In this document: piece by piece, positions 47,438 to 55,915 of the stretch
Numbering within the stretch: the stretch's first letter is position 1
Layout: each line of letters begins with the position of its first letter
From: Paenibacillus sonchi
GTDB lineage: Bacteria > Bacillota > Bacilli > Paenibacillales > Paenibacillaceae
Assembly: GCF_016772475.1 (NCBI RefSeq)
Contig: NZ_CP068595.1
Span: 434,001 to 498,000 of the forward strand
Length of the DNA stretch: 64,000 nt
Direction: 5' to 3'
The notes under the pieces: model-generated
Seen by the model: only the letters and a program-made list of their open reading frames with translations
Database searches by the model: none
Told to the model about the DNA's origin: nothing
Program-made: the position numbers and the translations under genes

Positions 47438-47998
47438 TTATCTGTAGTGATTACCGCCTGACAGCTTTAACCGGGCATGTTTACGCTGCAAATAGCGGGA
47501 ACCCCCGGCAAATAGGACATATCCCAGAATTCCTCCCAGAAGGTTCAGGATAACATCGTCTATGTCTGCAGCCGCTCCAAGAAAATATTGCACAAATTCG
47601 ATTGAAAAGCTTGCAAAAAAAATCATTAATGCCGTTCTCCCAAAAGAACGCATCACTGAAAAAACGATGGGCAGCAAAAATCCGCAGGGGATAAACATAA
47701 GGATATTGGCAAAAATCTGCACCACCATTTTATCCGTTAACATGCCCCCAGACTCATCTAACATGCGTAAAGGGAGCAGATTCAAGTGATGCTGCGCCGG
47801 ATGGAATGCGTCTTGTCCCCATGCTGAAATTATGGTTGCATATAACACTATACAGCTGCATGCAGCGAGCAATACTATGCTCAACTGCCGGATTACACTT
47901 ACCCGTCCCTTCAGCAAAAAGAATACCGGCAGATACAATATAATAACTGCTCCGATGAGTATGCCTCCTATAATAAAGTAACCCATTAAATCATCCAT
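47438..47998 (-). CDS. VanZ-like membrane protein
   Basis: 186 aa, ATG with AAGGAGG upstream, overlapping the end of vanS by 8 bases. Five membrane segments and the conserved blocks FIPCGFLLPIVF and SIEFVQYFLGAAADIDDVILN (LLGG follows) of the VanZ family, which gives low-level teicoplanin resistance in enterococci. Here it is coupled to a VanRS-like two-component system without vanHAX, so an envelope-stress role is more likely than full glycopeptide resistance. Confidence 0.85.
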   Translation of the reverse strand: MDDLMGYFIIGGILIGAVIILYLPVFFLLKGRVSVIRQLSIVLLAACSCIVLYATIISAWGQDAFHPAQHHLNLLPLRMLDESGGMLTDKMVVQIFANILMFIPCGFLLPIVFSVMRSFGRTALMIFFASFSIEFVQYFLGAAADIDDVILNLLGGILGYVLFAGGSRYLQRKHARLKLSGGNHYR

Positions 47999-49112
47999 GG
48001 TAACCTCCTTGTGAGATAAGCGGCAGCTTTACACTAAATACGGTTTTTCCGTTTTCACTCTGCATGTCGATTTGTCCTTCATGCAGAGCTACAATTTCCT
48101 TGGCAATGGCAAGGCCCAGACCTGCACCTCCCGTATTCGTTGAACGGGCATCATTCAGCCGGTAGAACTTATCAAATATTTGATTATGCTTATCCGGCGG
48201 AATCGTTGTTCCGGTATTCGTACAGGTAACGGCTGCCATATCCTTCTGAACTTTTGCCGACACCTCAATGGTACTGTTATCATCACTGTAGGCAATTGCA
48301 TTTTTGAGAATATTGTTAAAAACCCGCGCCAGCTTCTCGGAATCACCATACACAGTAATAGTATCTTCCACGTTAACAATCATCCTTTTGCCGGCAGGCG
48401 TGAGAGAGGGATAGAATTCATCCGGCATTTGGATCAACATATAGGAGAGATCGACGTTCTGTTTCTTAAGCTGGATCGTTTGCTGGTTATATCTTTCGAC
48501 TTCAAAAAAATCATTGATCAGACGCTCCAGATGATACGCCTTTTCTAAGGTTATTTTCGTATAGTTCTCTTTTTGCTCTTTAGGCATATCAGGGGCTTCG
48601 TGAAGTAAACTCAAATAGCCAATGACGGAGGTAAGCGGCGTTTTTATATCATGTGCCAGATACATCACCAAATCTCTTTTATTTTGTTCCGCCAGCTGCA
48701 CTTCCAGCTCACGTTTTTGGAGGGTTTGCTTAACGAATACCAGCTTCTGCTCCATGGAGGACATCTCCGGCGACAGCTTAATGTCTGCTTCATCCGTAAC
48801 TAAAGCGTCAATTCCTGCATTGACTTCATTGAAGTATTTGGTGAACCACGATAACGAAAAGTAGAAGAATATAAGAAAAAAAGCCGATATGGCTATCAGC
48901 ATGATGATCTCCCAATGATCCCGCAGCACACTTTCATAAATGGAAAGCGCATGATCATATTCGTAACCAAAAACATATTGTAACAGCCGGACCCCCGCCT
49001 CACCCAGCCGCCCCCGAACCAATGAATAAAGTACGTCCACCGCTATAAGAGCAAGGAGGATCAGGCTAAGCATTCGCACGAATACTTTCATTCTAAGCTT
49101 GGCATAATTCAT
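47991..49112 (-). CDS. VanS-like sensor histidine kinase
   Basis: 373 aa from ATG 49112 (MNYAKLRMKVFVRM). Two membrane segments at about residues 15-35 and 80-105, a short extracellular loop between them, a linker, then the H-box LAHDIKTPLTSVIGYL, N-box VFNNILKNAIAYSDD and G-box GGAGLGLAIAKEIV. In the sequence as given it is in one frame with the response regulator upstream. A single restored G gives the normal arrangement with VanR stopping 14 bases before this ATG, so I annotate two proteins. Confidence 0.85.
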   Translation of the reverse strand: MNYAKLRMKVFVRMLSLILLALIAVDVLYSLVRGRLGEAGVRLLQYVFGYEYDHALSIYESVLRDHWEIIMLIAISAFFLIFFYFSLSWFTKYFNEVNAGIDALVTDEADIKLSPEMSSMEQKLVFVKQTLQKRELEVQLAEQNKRDLVMYLAHDIKTPLTSVIGYLSLLHEAPDMPKEQKENYTKITLEKAYHLERLINDFFEVERYNQQTIQLKKQNVDLSYMLIQMPDEFYPSLTPAGKRMIVNVEDTITVYGDSEKLARVFNNILKNAIAYSDDNSTIEVSAKVQKDMAAVTCTNTGTTIPPDKHNQIFDKFYRLNDARSTNTGGAGLGLAIAKEIVALHEGQIDMQSENGKTVFSVKLPLISQGGYHG

Positions 49113-49125
49113 ATTGATCTGTTTA

Positions 49126-49820
49126 TTACTTTTCAATTTTGTACCCCACCCCCATATCGTCCGGATCCATTTCGGCTGATCTACCGAGTCATTCATTTTT
49201 TCCCGTAGATGCCTGATATGCACAGTGATGGTATTGTTATTTTTATTGTAATATTCGTTGCCCCATACCGCATGGAATAGCTGTTCAGAGCTTATCACTT
49301 TACCCTTATTCTCACAAAGAACCCTTAAGATTGAGAATTCCGTAGGCGTGAGTGATAAAGGCTGCCCGTTCAGCCAACACTCATGCGTGTTCACATCCAT
49401 TACCAGCCCCGAATAAGAGATGACCGCTTCATCTGGCGTTGGCATCGTCTGATATTTTTTATATCTGCGCAACTGCGCCTTTACCCGGGCCACCATTTCA
49501 AGCGGACGAAACGGTTTGGTCATATAATCATCAGCCCCCATGGTAAGGCCGGTAATCTTGTCGGTTTCTTCATCCTTGGCCGTAAGCATAATCACAGGAA
49601 AATGGTAGTTTTCCCGGATACGCCGGCACAGTGCAAAACCGTTCATATCCGGGAGCATAACATCCAGAATGGCTAAGTCTACCTTTTCGATTTCAATATA
49701 CTTCAGGGCATCCTGCGCGTTATAAAACTTCGTAACCTTATAATTTTCATTTTTTAAGTAGATTTCGATTAGATCGGTAATGGCCTGCTCGTCATCCACC
49801 ACCAGGATATTTTCAATCAA
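49126..49820 (-). CDS. VanR-like response regulator (apparent frameshift near the end)
   Basis: OmpR-family regulator. TTG start with AGGCAGGTG upstream; receiver with acidic pocket VVDDEQ, phosphoacceptor Asp in LAILDVMLPDMNG and Lys in DDYMTKPF; a winged-helix effector domain (GLVMDVNTHECWLNGQPLSL). The end reads WGWGTKLKSNK and runs into VanS. Adding one G to the G5 run at 49149-49153 changes it to WGVGYKIEK and a stop at 49126, the usual VanR ending, at 231 aa. The fused reading is therefore most likely a one-base error or recent mutation. Confidence 0.85.
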
Positions 49821-49942
49821 GTGGTATCACCTGCCTTTACTGCATGAAATATAGCCATTGTATCAGAAAACCCCAGGAATTTATGTGGTATTTTTCTTGT
49901 TAAATTCTTAAGATTTCCCTAAGATGAACAAACACATACTCT

Positions 49943-51178
49943 TCAGTAAGTGTCAGGCACAGCCGGCAGCTCCCAACTGTCATCAACAATAATAGAAATT
50001 TCTTCTCCTTGATTAAGCCATTGCGACAATTGCTCTAGTACTTGCTCATAGGATACTGTGTGGAGCATCGTACAATACACCCGGCCTCCAAAAATAGGTT
50101 CATTATATATGGCATACGATATTAGTTCTTTCATAGCTATGTCTCTTGTAAGTGAGCTTTGTGATATTTGGCGGATATAGGTTTGCATAATTTCCCGAAA
50201 CAGCTCTTTATTTAATAATGATGAGGTTTCTTGAAACAGATATTTGGAAACCTGATTTTCATAGGTACTTTGCCGCTGTATGGATGGAACTGGAAGGATG
50301 ATACACACAAACTTATAAATTTCGCTGTAACGCAGCTTAGTGACAAAGATACGGTCTGTTACAAAAATATGGTTTAAGCAATAATCCAAAACTACAAATG
50401 CAACATCCTTAATAATCTTCCCCATGCCCGGCACCACGCTGCTTCCCGGTGCATCATGCAGAAATATACTCCGCTTGGTGTCATGGGCAGTTGTAAAAAG
50501 ATATTTCTTGGATATATATTTAATCGTACTGTGATTTTGTCTATCATTTATTTTCCGTAATATTCCAAGTGTTTCAACTCTGCGGTAAAGAAATTGTCTA
50601 ATGAACTCATCATCGCTCCCGCTCACAATTAATATATGGGCATCTGTCGTAAGATAGTTCCTCTGATGAAATGCCTGCAATTCCTCAAAAGAGATCCTTT
50701 CTATATACCTTCTGCTTCCAATTGGCAGTGAGTCCAGCAGTTCAGCATTATCGATCAGTGTTCTGAATAGACCCGTCTGGCCATTTTCATCAAACCGGTC
50801 ATGTTCTTCTGCCACATCTTTACGGACTTCAATCATGTCGATGATCTTCAATAACCGTCCGGAATAGATTTCGAGCAGAAGAGTAATAGCTTGATTGATA
50901 TCTTCAGGTGTGTCAGCGCAGGATATTTCATATAATGTTTTGTCAAAATCGGTTGTTCCTTTAATCCTGAATTTATCAGGAGCGATTTGGGCAGCATTGC
51001 TTAGCGATACAATTAACATATGCTCTAGAAAATGGGCGATTCCTTTAGAATCTCCATCGTTGACCGAACCCACTTTTACAGCGAGTGTGACTTTGGCTAT
51101 ATTGGCAGGGTCTTTTGTGATGTAGTGCATGTAGCGTATATTCAAATTTTCATCCATGGATAAACGGTCATGCTTCAT
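49943..51178 (-). CDS. M16-family zinc peptidase of the RiPP operon
   Basis: 411 aa from ATG 51178 (GGGGG nine bases upstream), overlapping the ABC exporter stop. The zinc site HxxEH is seen in GIAHFLEHMLIV, with downstream acidic residues in RKDVAEEHDRFDENGQ. Only about 410 residues, one M16 half-pair. M16 peptidases (AlbE/AlbF in subtilosin) process or remove leader peptides in radical-SAM RiPP clusters. It is the last gene of the operon, about 120 bp before vanR. Confidence 0.8.
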   Translation of the reverse strand: MKHDRLSMDENLNIRYMHYITKDPANIAKVTLAVKVGSVNDGDSKGIAHFLEHMLIVSLSNAAQIAPDKFRIKGTTDFDKTLYEISCADTPEDINQAITLLLEIYSGRLLKIIDMIEVRKDVAEEHDRFDENGQTGLFRTLIDNAELLDSLPIGSRRYIERISFEELQAFHQRNYLTTDAHILIVSGSDDEFIRQFLYRRVETLGILRKINDRQNHSTIKYISKKYLFTTAHDTKRSIFLHDAPGSSVVPGMGKIIKDVAFVVLDYCLNHIFVTDRIFVTKLRYSEIYKFVCIILPVPSIQRQSTYENQVSKYLFQETSSLLNKELFREIMQTYIRQISQSSLTRDIAMKELISYAIYNEPIFGGRVYCTMLHTVSYEQVLEQLSQWLNQGEEISIIVDDSWELPAVPDTY

Positions 51179-52994
51179 ACACAACATCCCCCAGATTATA
51201 TTTCTCAGCTTGAAGAGTGAACAATTCCTTGAATTTCCCTTCCCTGCTTATAAGCTCTTCAAACGAACCGCATTCACTGATTCTGTGGTTATCAATCACG
51301 ATAATTTTATCTACAAGCTTAGCTGTAGTGAATCTGTGCGAGATCATTATGCAGGTTCTGCTTTTGATCATCTCTTCTATTCCCAGATAAAATTCATTTT
51401 CTGCAATGGGATCAAGAGAAGCAGTAGGCTCATCCATAATGGTAATGGGGGCATCTGAAAAGAAGGCTCTGGTGATGGCAAGCTTTTGCCATTGTCCAAC
51501 TGATATTTCGGTTCCTTCTGACCATTCATTTTGCAGTTGTGTTTCATAAGCATCCGGGAGTTTATTAATAAATTCGATAGCTCCGGATTGTTGGGCAGCC
51601 CTATACATTTTCGAATTATTATCCTTATCCGCATACCTGCCAAATTTAATATTATCGGCCACATCCATGGGGTAATGAATAAAATCCTGAAATACCACCG
51701 CGAAATTGTTTCTGTAAGAATTTTTGTCATAGGTTAATACATCAACACCATCCACGGAGATTTCTCCGGAACTGGGTTCGTAGAGCCCGCTGAGAATTTT
51801 AATGAGCGTGGTTTTGCCAGAGCCGTTAAGTCCGACAATCAGATAAGATTTGCCTGCTTCTATTTCAAGATTAATATCCTCCAGAACATATTTATCCAAT
51901 TTTGGGTATTTGAAAAAGACATGCTGTAATTTAATGCTTTTAAAATGGTTCAATGACACAGTTCGCTCATGTTCCGAGGCTGGAATTTCCTTATCCAAAA
52001 AATCAAATAAAGTCCGCATATATAAATTATCATTGTAGGTGTTTGCAAAAGTAACAATGATATTGCCAATAGCCTGCATAAGATTATCGATGGAGGTGAT
52101 ATACATTACAATGTTACCTACACTAAACTTCCTTTTGATGCAGTCTATGATAATGTACAGCGTAAAGAAAAATTTAGTAAGCAGTTCCACCGAATCGCCA
52201 AACGTTTGAATTGTTGTATTCCTTCTTCTGATTTTTTTATCTTCAGCCAAATATTTTTTATAAGTATTGGAAACCCGAAGCAGGAGTTCATTTCCCATTT
52301 GGGTGATTTTAAGCTCTTTAATGTTGTCATATCTAATCATTAATGACTTAATAGCGGTGACTAAGCGCAGATTCTCAAGTCTGCTGTTATAAATATTGTG
52401 CAGTTTGGAGGATATCTTAATATTTATAATCAAGATGGGGATAAACGTCAGCAATAGTAAGGCTATCATCGCCGGTTTATATAATATAATGATCCCAATG
52501 ACCCCTAGCAAAATCACACCATTCTGAATAATGGATACCAGATTGTTCAGAATACTGATGGATCTGTTTAAGGCCTCACTGTTCACCTTGTTGATTTGGT
52601 CATACACATTGGGGTCGTCAAAATGTATTATTTCTAAGCTGTTGATTTTATCAAGAACCTTATTGGTTATGTATAAATTCACGTAGTCACTCTGCATATC
52701 CTTATAATATTTATTTATTTTTTGGAGCATGCCATTCAGCACCCACAGTCCGCAATTTAAGGCAAGCCACAATATAACCTTGGATAAATGATCATCCGAA
52801 TTAATGTTAGCCAATGCATCCAGAAAACGGCTCCAGACAATCGTATTTACGGGCACAATAATACCTAAGAGGAAAGTTATGATTAATATAGCAGTCATCG
52901 TTTGTCTGGATGCGTTCCAGACGAACTGCAAAGTTCTTTGGGTAATAACCAGATTCCCTCTTAAATTATTCTTCATTGATCTCATCCTATTCAC
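51168..52994 (-). CDS. ABC exporter (fused membrane and ATPase domains) of the RiPP operon
   Basis: 608 aa; GTG 52994 or ATG 52976 (AGGATGAG upstream) are both possible starts. The N-terminal ~330 residues have about six membrane segments. The ATPase has Walker A GLNGSGKTT, a variant signature ISVGQWQKLAITRAFF, Walker B TIMDEPTASLDP and H-loop MISHRF. No C39 peptidase domain is present, so leader removal must be done by another enzyme, fitting the adjacent M16 peptidase. Likely exports the modified peptide. Confidence 0.85.
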   Translation of the reverse strand: MNRMRSMKNNLRGNLVITQRTLQFVWNASRQTMTAILIITFLLGIIVPVNTIVWSRFLDALANINSDDHLSKVILWLALNCGLWVLNGMLQKINKYYKDMQSDYVNLYITNKVLDKINSLEIIHFDDPNVYDQINKVNSEALNRSISILNNLVSIIQNGVILLGVIGIIILYKPAMIALLLLTFIPILIINIKISSKLHNIYNSRLENLRLVTAIKSLMIRYDNIKELKITQMGNELLLRVSNTYKKYLAEDKKIRRRNTTIQTFGDSVELLTKFFFTLYIIIDCIKRKFSVGNIVMYITSIDNLMQAIGNIIVTFANTYNDNLYMRTLFDFLDKEIPASEHERTVSLNHFKSIKLQHVFFKYPKLDKYVLEDINLEIEAGKSYLIVGLNGSGKTTLIKILSGLYEPSSGEISVDGVDVLTYDKNSYRNNFAVVFQDFIHYPMDVADNIKFGRYADKDNNSKMYRAAQQSGAIEFINKLPDAYETQLQNEWSEGTEISVGQWQKLAITRAFFSDAPITIMDEPTASLDPIAENEFYLGIEEMIKSRTCIMISHRFTTAKLVDKIIVIDNHRISECGSFEELISREGKFKELFTLQAEKYNLGDVVYEA

Positions 52995-53056
52995 CCACTA
53001 AAATTCAACAGGAAGAAGTCCTTCGCCAGAACTTCTCCCTGTTCATTCAGATTACA

Positions 53057-53269
53057 TTAGCTTCTGTGAATGGTAGTCGTCGCATTTCTATCATTGCCGG
53101 AACCATAACTAGATGAGGTACAATCGCAGCCGCAATGGAAACAGCTGTCACTATTTCCGCGTGCTCCAGTGAATTGACCTCCGCCGGAACCGCACATGCA
53201 TGCCATCGGCTCAAAGTGCGCTTCCAGACCGGAATTAATATCCCGTCCAATCGGATTAATCAATTTCAT
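53057..53269 (-). CDS. Six-cysteine RiPP precursor peptide
   Basis: 70 aa, ATG with AAGGAGGG upstream, between the maturase and exporter genes. A leader of about 23 residues (MKLINPIGRDINSGLEAHFE ...) precedes a core with Cys at 24, 26, 43, 46, 48 and 50: CMCGSGGGQFTGARGNSDSC then FHCGCDC and a Ser/Thr/Asn-rich tail. This looks like a substrate for a radical-SAM thioether-forming enzyme (sactipeptide or ranthipeptide type) and recalls the Cys-rich Clo7bot/CLI_3235 precursors. It lacks the Cys-x3-Asp repeat pattern of freyrasin. No homologue with this exact pattern comes to mind. Confidence 0.8.
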   Translation of the reverse strand: MKLINPIGRDINSGLEAHFEPMACMCGSGGGQFTGARGNSDSCFHCGCDCTSSSYGSGNDRNATTTIHRS

Positions 53270-53328
53270 GTATAGCCCTCCTTTCCTGGTAAAATTTTAT
53301 AAAAATATACAGGTGTATATTTTTACCG

Positions 53329-54903
53329 CTATTTAGCAATGATGTCGTTGAGCTCTCTTAAGGATTCCGGATCATGTTCTACAATCTCATGGTATAGACT
53401 AAGGCTTTGATCCAGCAGGTACCTGATATATCTGCAGCCGCTATGGCGATATGATAAATTCACTTTCTCCTCGTCGAAACAATCGATATAACAGCTTGTG
53501 CACAGATGTACTGCCCAGCAATCCTTACAATATTCGACAGATTTATTCATGAAATCATTAACATAATGTTTATTGATCGACGGAATATCAAACCCATTGT
53601 CAACATTCCCCAGGAACGGGACACTTCCCACACGTTCACATGGCAGGAAATTTCCATCCACATTTACGTGAAGACGTCTTGAACCCGGCACACAGCAGCC
53701 GTTAAAATAATAATTCTCCATAGGCACTTGTCTAATATCCCGTCTGTGAATCATGTGTAAAAACTTTCTCATCTGGCCGTTTGAAAATAATTTTTTCTCA
53801 TTGCTGCTGTCTCTTTTATTCTCAACGCTCCACGAAAACAGAGGGTCGATCGTTTTATCTTCTCTATAGGATTTATCTTCGATACTGCTTGGTTTCAGAT
53901 ACTCTTCTGCAGTACGGCCGTAAGACACATAAGAAGCATTTACCGTTACGGGTTTGGGCAGCCACTCTGTATTATCAAAAAACTCTTGAATTTTATAGTA
54001 TTTCTCTACCAGATTGGAACCACTTGCAACCAGGCTGAAGTAGAGGGTATCGCCGCTTTCATCCTTTGAGTGATTTTTCTCTTTAGCTTCTACCAGGTGT
54101 TTTATTCCGCGCATCACATATTTGAAGCTCCCCGTACCATCCTGGAATACCCGGTTCTCATTATGAATCTCTTCAGGACCGTCCAGGCTTACTAAAACCA
54201 CAAAATTATGTTCAACCAGGTACTCAGCTATTTCTTTGGAAATTAATACTGCATTGGTAGTCATTGAAAATCCCAATTTCTTATCTGTAACAAGATTCTC
54301 GGCATACTCTACACATTGCTTAATCAGTTTAAAGTTCAACAGAGGTTCTCCACCGTAAAAGGCCAGGAAAAAATCTTCATCTACCCTCGGGTATGTATAA
54401 TCAATTGCTTTTTTTGCGGTTTCAAACGTCATATCCCGGTCATTGTATCCATGAAAATCATTATGTGAATCTTGATAGATGCAATAGTTGCATCTCAGGT
54501 TACATCTTTCAGTTACCTCTAAAGTGAGCTGATTCATATTGTACTGTAAATAATTTTCCAGGGCGCTGACATGGGGTCCGGAGAAGCAAGTGACCGGCGG
54601 CGCTGACAGGATATGTTCTTCAGATATGCATTCTATGATTTCTTGCAAAGCTGCTTCCAAGGCATCCTCTTCCATACCCAGCTCCAAAAGACTATCGAAC
54701 TGATCCGAGTCAAAGAGACAGGATAAAACGGAATAGACATTTTCATTAATCTGAAAGATCTTACCGGTGCCTGTATCATAAAAGTATTTCTTTCCCGACG
54801 TTTCAAAAGGTTTTCCTAACCGGTAGAAATGATTATCCTTTTTCAGGTCATTGAACTGCTGCTTGTACTTCATAATTTTGGAGTCCAGCTTCTCATTAAT
54901 CAT
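53329..54903 (-). CDS. Radical SAM/SPASM peptide maturase
   Basis: 524 aa. The N-terminal ~110 residues (GTGKIFQINENVYSVLSCLF) look like a precursor-recognition domain. The radical-SAM cluster ligands Cys134, Cys138 and Cys141 lie in TERCNLRCNYC, with YGGEPLLNF as the SAM-side GGE motif. The C-terminal SPASM part has GCCVPGSRRLHVNVDGNFLP followed by Cys, and CKDCWAVHLCTSCYIDC for two auxiliary Fe-S clusters. The fold type matches CcpM/AlbA-like maturases that join Cys sulfur to backbone or side-chain carbon. It is the first gene of the RiPP operon, 59 bases before the precursor. Confidence 0.92.
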   Translation of the reverse strand: MINEKLDSKIMKYKQQFNDLKKDNHFYRLGKPFETSGKKYFYDTGTGKIFQINENVYSVLSCLFDSDQFDSLLELGMEEDALEAALQEIIECISEEHILSAPPVTCFSGPHVSALENYLQYNMNQLTLEVTERCNLRCNYCIYQDSHNDFHGYNDRDMTFETAKKAIDYTYPRVDEDFFLAFYGGEPLLNFKLIKQCVEYAENLVTDKKLGFSMTTNAVLISKEIAEYLVEHNFVVLVSLDGPEEIHNENRVFQDGTGSFKYVMRGIKHLVEAKEKNHSKDESGDTLYFSLVASGSNLVEKYYKIQEFFDNTEWLPKPVTVNASYVSYGRTAEEYLKPSSIEDKSYREDKTIDPLFSWSVENKRDSSNEKKLFSNGQMRKFLHMIHRRDIRQVPMENYYFNGCCVPGSRRLHVNVDGNFLPCERVGSVPFLGNVDNGFDIPSINKHYVNDFMNKSVEYCKDCWAVHLCTSCYIDCFDEEKVNLSYRHSGCRYIRYLLDQSLSLYHEIVEHDPESLRELNDIIAK

Positions 54904-55037
54904 AGGTTATCCCTCCAGTTTAATGATTTCCTAAAACCAATATCTGTTTTGTTATAAAATTCACAAAGTTGATGACGCAGATCCATTCGTATGCTTCTTT
55001 ATCTTTCTGATCACAAATTAACATTGTTAAAAAAAAA

Positions 55038-55084
55038 TGTATACGCTTTACGACCGAGTGGTACCCTTTTCCAACCGAATGGTA
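55038..55084 (-). promoter_or_regulatory. RiPP operon promoter with LytTR-type direct repeats
   Basis: On the minus strand TACCATTCGGT (55084-55074) and TACCACTCGGT (55063-55053) are direct repeats 21 bp apart, like the paired sites bound by LytTR regulators (AgrA, ComE, BlpR). A -10 TATACA (55043-55038) follows 9 bp later, so the second repeat overlaps the -35 position. It lies between agrD and the maturase gene. The LytTR regulator encoded at 57.2 kb is the likely binder. Confidence 0.65.
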
Positions 55085-55195
55085 TTTTCATAAAAAATAA
55101 AAAAAACAGATATTCTTTCCCGAAATCCATGAGAAAGAGTACCTGCCGATTAGAGGCCTTACCTATAATCTATATTGCATATCCAATCCTAATAT

Positions 55196-55333
55196 TTATT
55201 TACCTGCATGAAAAGATTTGATTCCTTCTGGAGCCTGCGGTTGATAGGACCAGTAACGCGAAGCTGTGTTATTGGCCTGTCTGATTGCCATTTGCGCCAT
55301 AGCTGCTATAACCTCAAGATGCTTTTTCTTCAT
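55196..55333 (-). CDS. agrD: AgrD-like autoinducer precursor peptide
   Basis: 45 aa, ATG with AGGAGGG upstream; too short for most gene finders. An amphipathic N-terminus MKKKHLEVIAAMAQMAIRQA, a short middle NNTASRYWS and the tail YQPQAPEGIKSF. AgrD peptides have Cys or Ser plus four residues, then an acidic/Pro tail (YEPEVPEEL type). Here the ring would be S-R-Y-W-S closed by Ser25, giving a lactone rather than the common thiolactone. Directly downstream of agrB, whose protease would cut it. Confidence 0.8.
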   Translation of the reverse strand: MKKKHLEVIAAMAQMAIRQANNTASRYWSYQPQAPEGIKSFHAGK

Positions 55334-55512
55334 TTGTCGTACCCTCCTTTTTTTGAACGATTATCGCTAACAGCATTAAGACCGCTGTTGCAAACACTGA
55401 CCAGGATATGGTGAACATAATCTCATTTGGGAAAAAAGCAACGGATATAACGAAAAGAAAGACAAGAATAAGGCTCAGAATCCTGCTGATTCTTTTGTAT
55501 TTCTTTTTTCAT
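55314..55512 (-). other. Possible small membrane protein between agrB and agrD
   Basis: A frame open from 55508 to a TGA at 55314 encodes KKYKRISRILSLILVFLFVI and a second hydrophobic stretch (FTISWSVFATAVLMLLAIIV), two membrane helices. There is no ATG in frame; with one A fewer in the A6 run at about 55508 the ATG at 55512 would start it as MKKKYKRIS. Its end overlaps agrD. Either a real small protein with a mis-called A run or an unusual start, or a relic. Confidence 0.4.
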
Positions 55513-55915
55513 CGTCACCGAAGGGGTTATTCCTATGTTCAATGGGTGCCAGCCTCCAAATAACCGCTGTAGCCAAAAACATCATTCCACACCCAACAGC
55601 TAATCCTGCAGCATCCAGGTTGGAAACTACCCATAACATCGCCAAATAATTCAGCAACGTAATTAAGAAGCACCCGAGATAGGATTTGCTGTGGTATCCT
55701 CCAGTGAAGGCACGCAGCACGCAAAACACAACAGTGAAGATGGCTGTAATTCCTATCGTATTTGTAACAACAGAGATAACGGCAATCACTACAAAAATCA
55801 AAATATCATTTAGAATCAATTCAAGGCCATATGTATAAAATCTCCTGTCCTCCATGGTGATAATATGGTTTGCTACCAAGCGCCGACTTAGCTTCTCTGC
55901 CATCTGCTTGACCAT
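55475..55915 (-). CDS. agrB: AgrB-like autoinducer-processing membrane protease
   Basis: 146 aa. It starts inside the end of the kinase gene. The catalytic His and Cys of AgrB are seen in RAFTGGYHSKSYLGC; four to five membrane segments surround it. AgrB removes the AgrD C-terminal tail and cyclises the peptide. It is somewhat short compared with about 190 aa for staphylococcal AgrB but typical for Bacilli. Confidence 0.9.
   Translation of the reverse strand: MVKQMAEKLSRRLVANHIITMEDRRFYTYGLELILNDILIFVVIAVISVVTNTIGITAIFTVVFCVLRAFTGGYHSKSYLGCFLITLLNYLAMLWVVSNLDAAGLAVGCGMMFLATAVIWRLAPIEHRNNPFGDDEKRNTKESAGF

Noticed and set aside
47991..49820. A natural response-regulator/histidine-kinase fusion protein
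   Set aside because: One added G restores the normal VanR ending and stop; treated as two genes with a likely one-base error.
53047..53250. An alternative 67-codon frame over the RiPP precursor
   Set aside because: Out of frame with the RBS-supported 70-codon precursor and lacks the leader/core layout.
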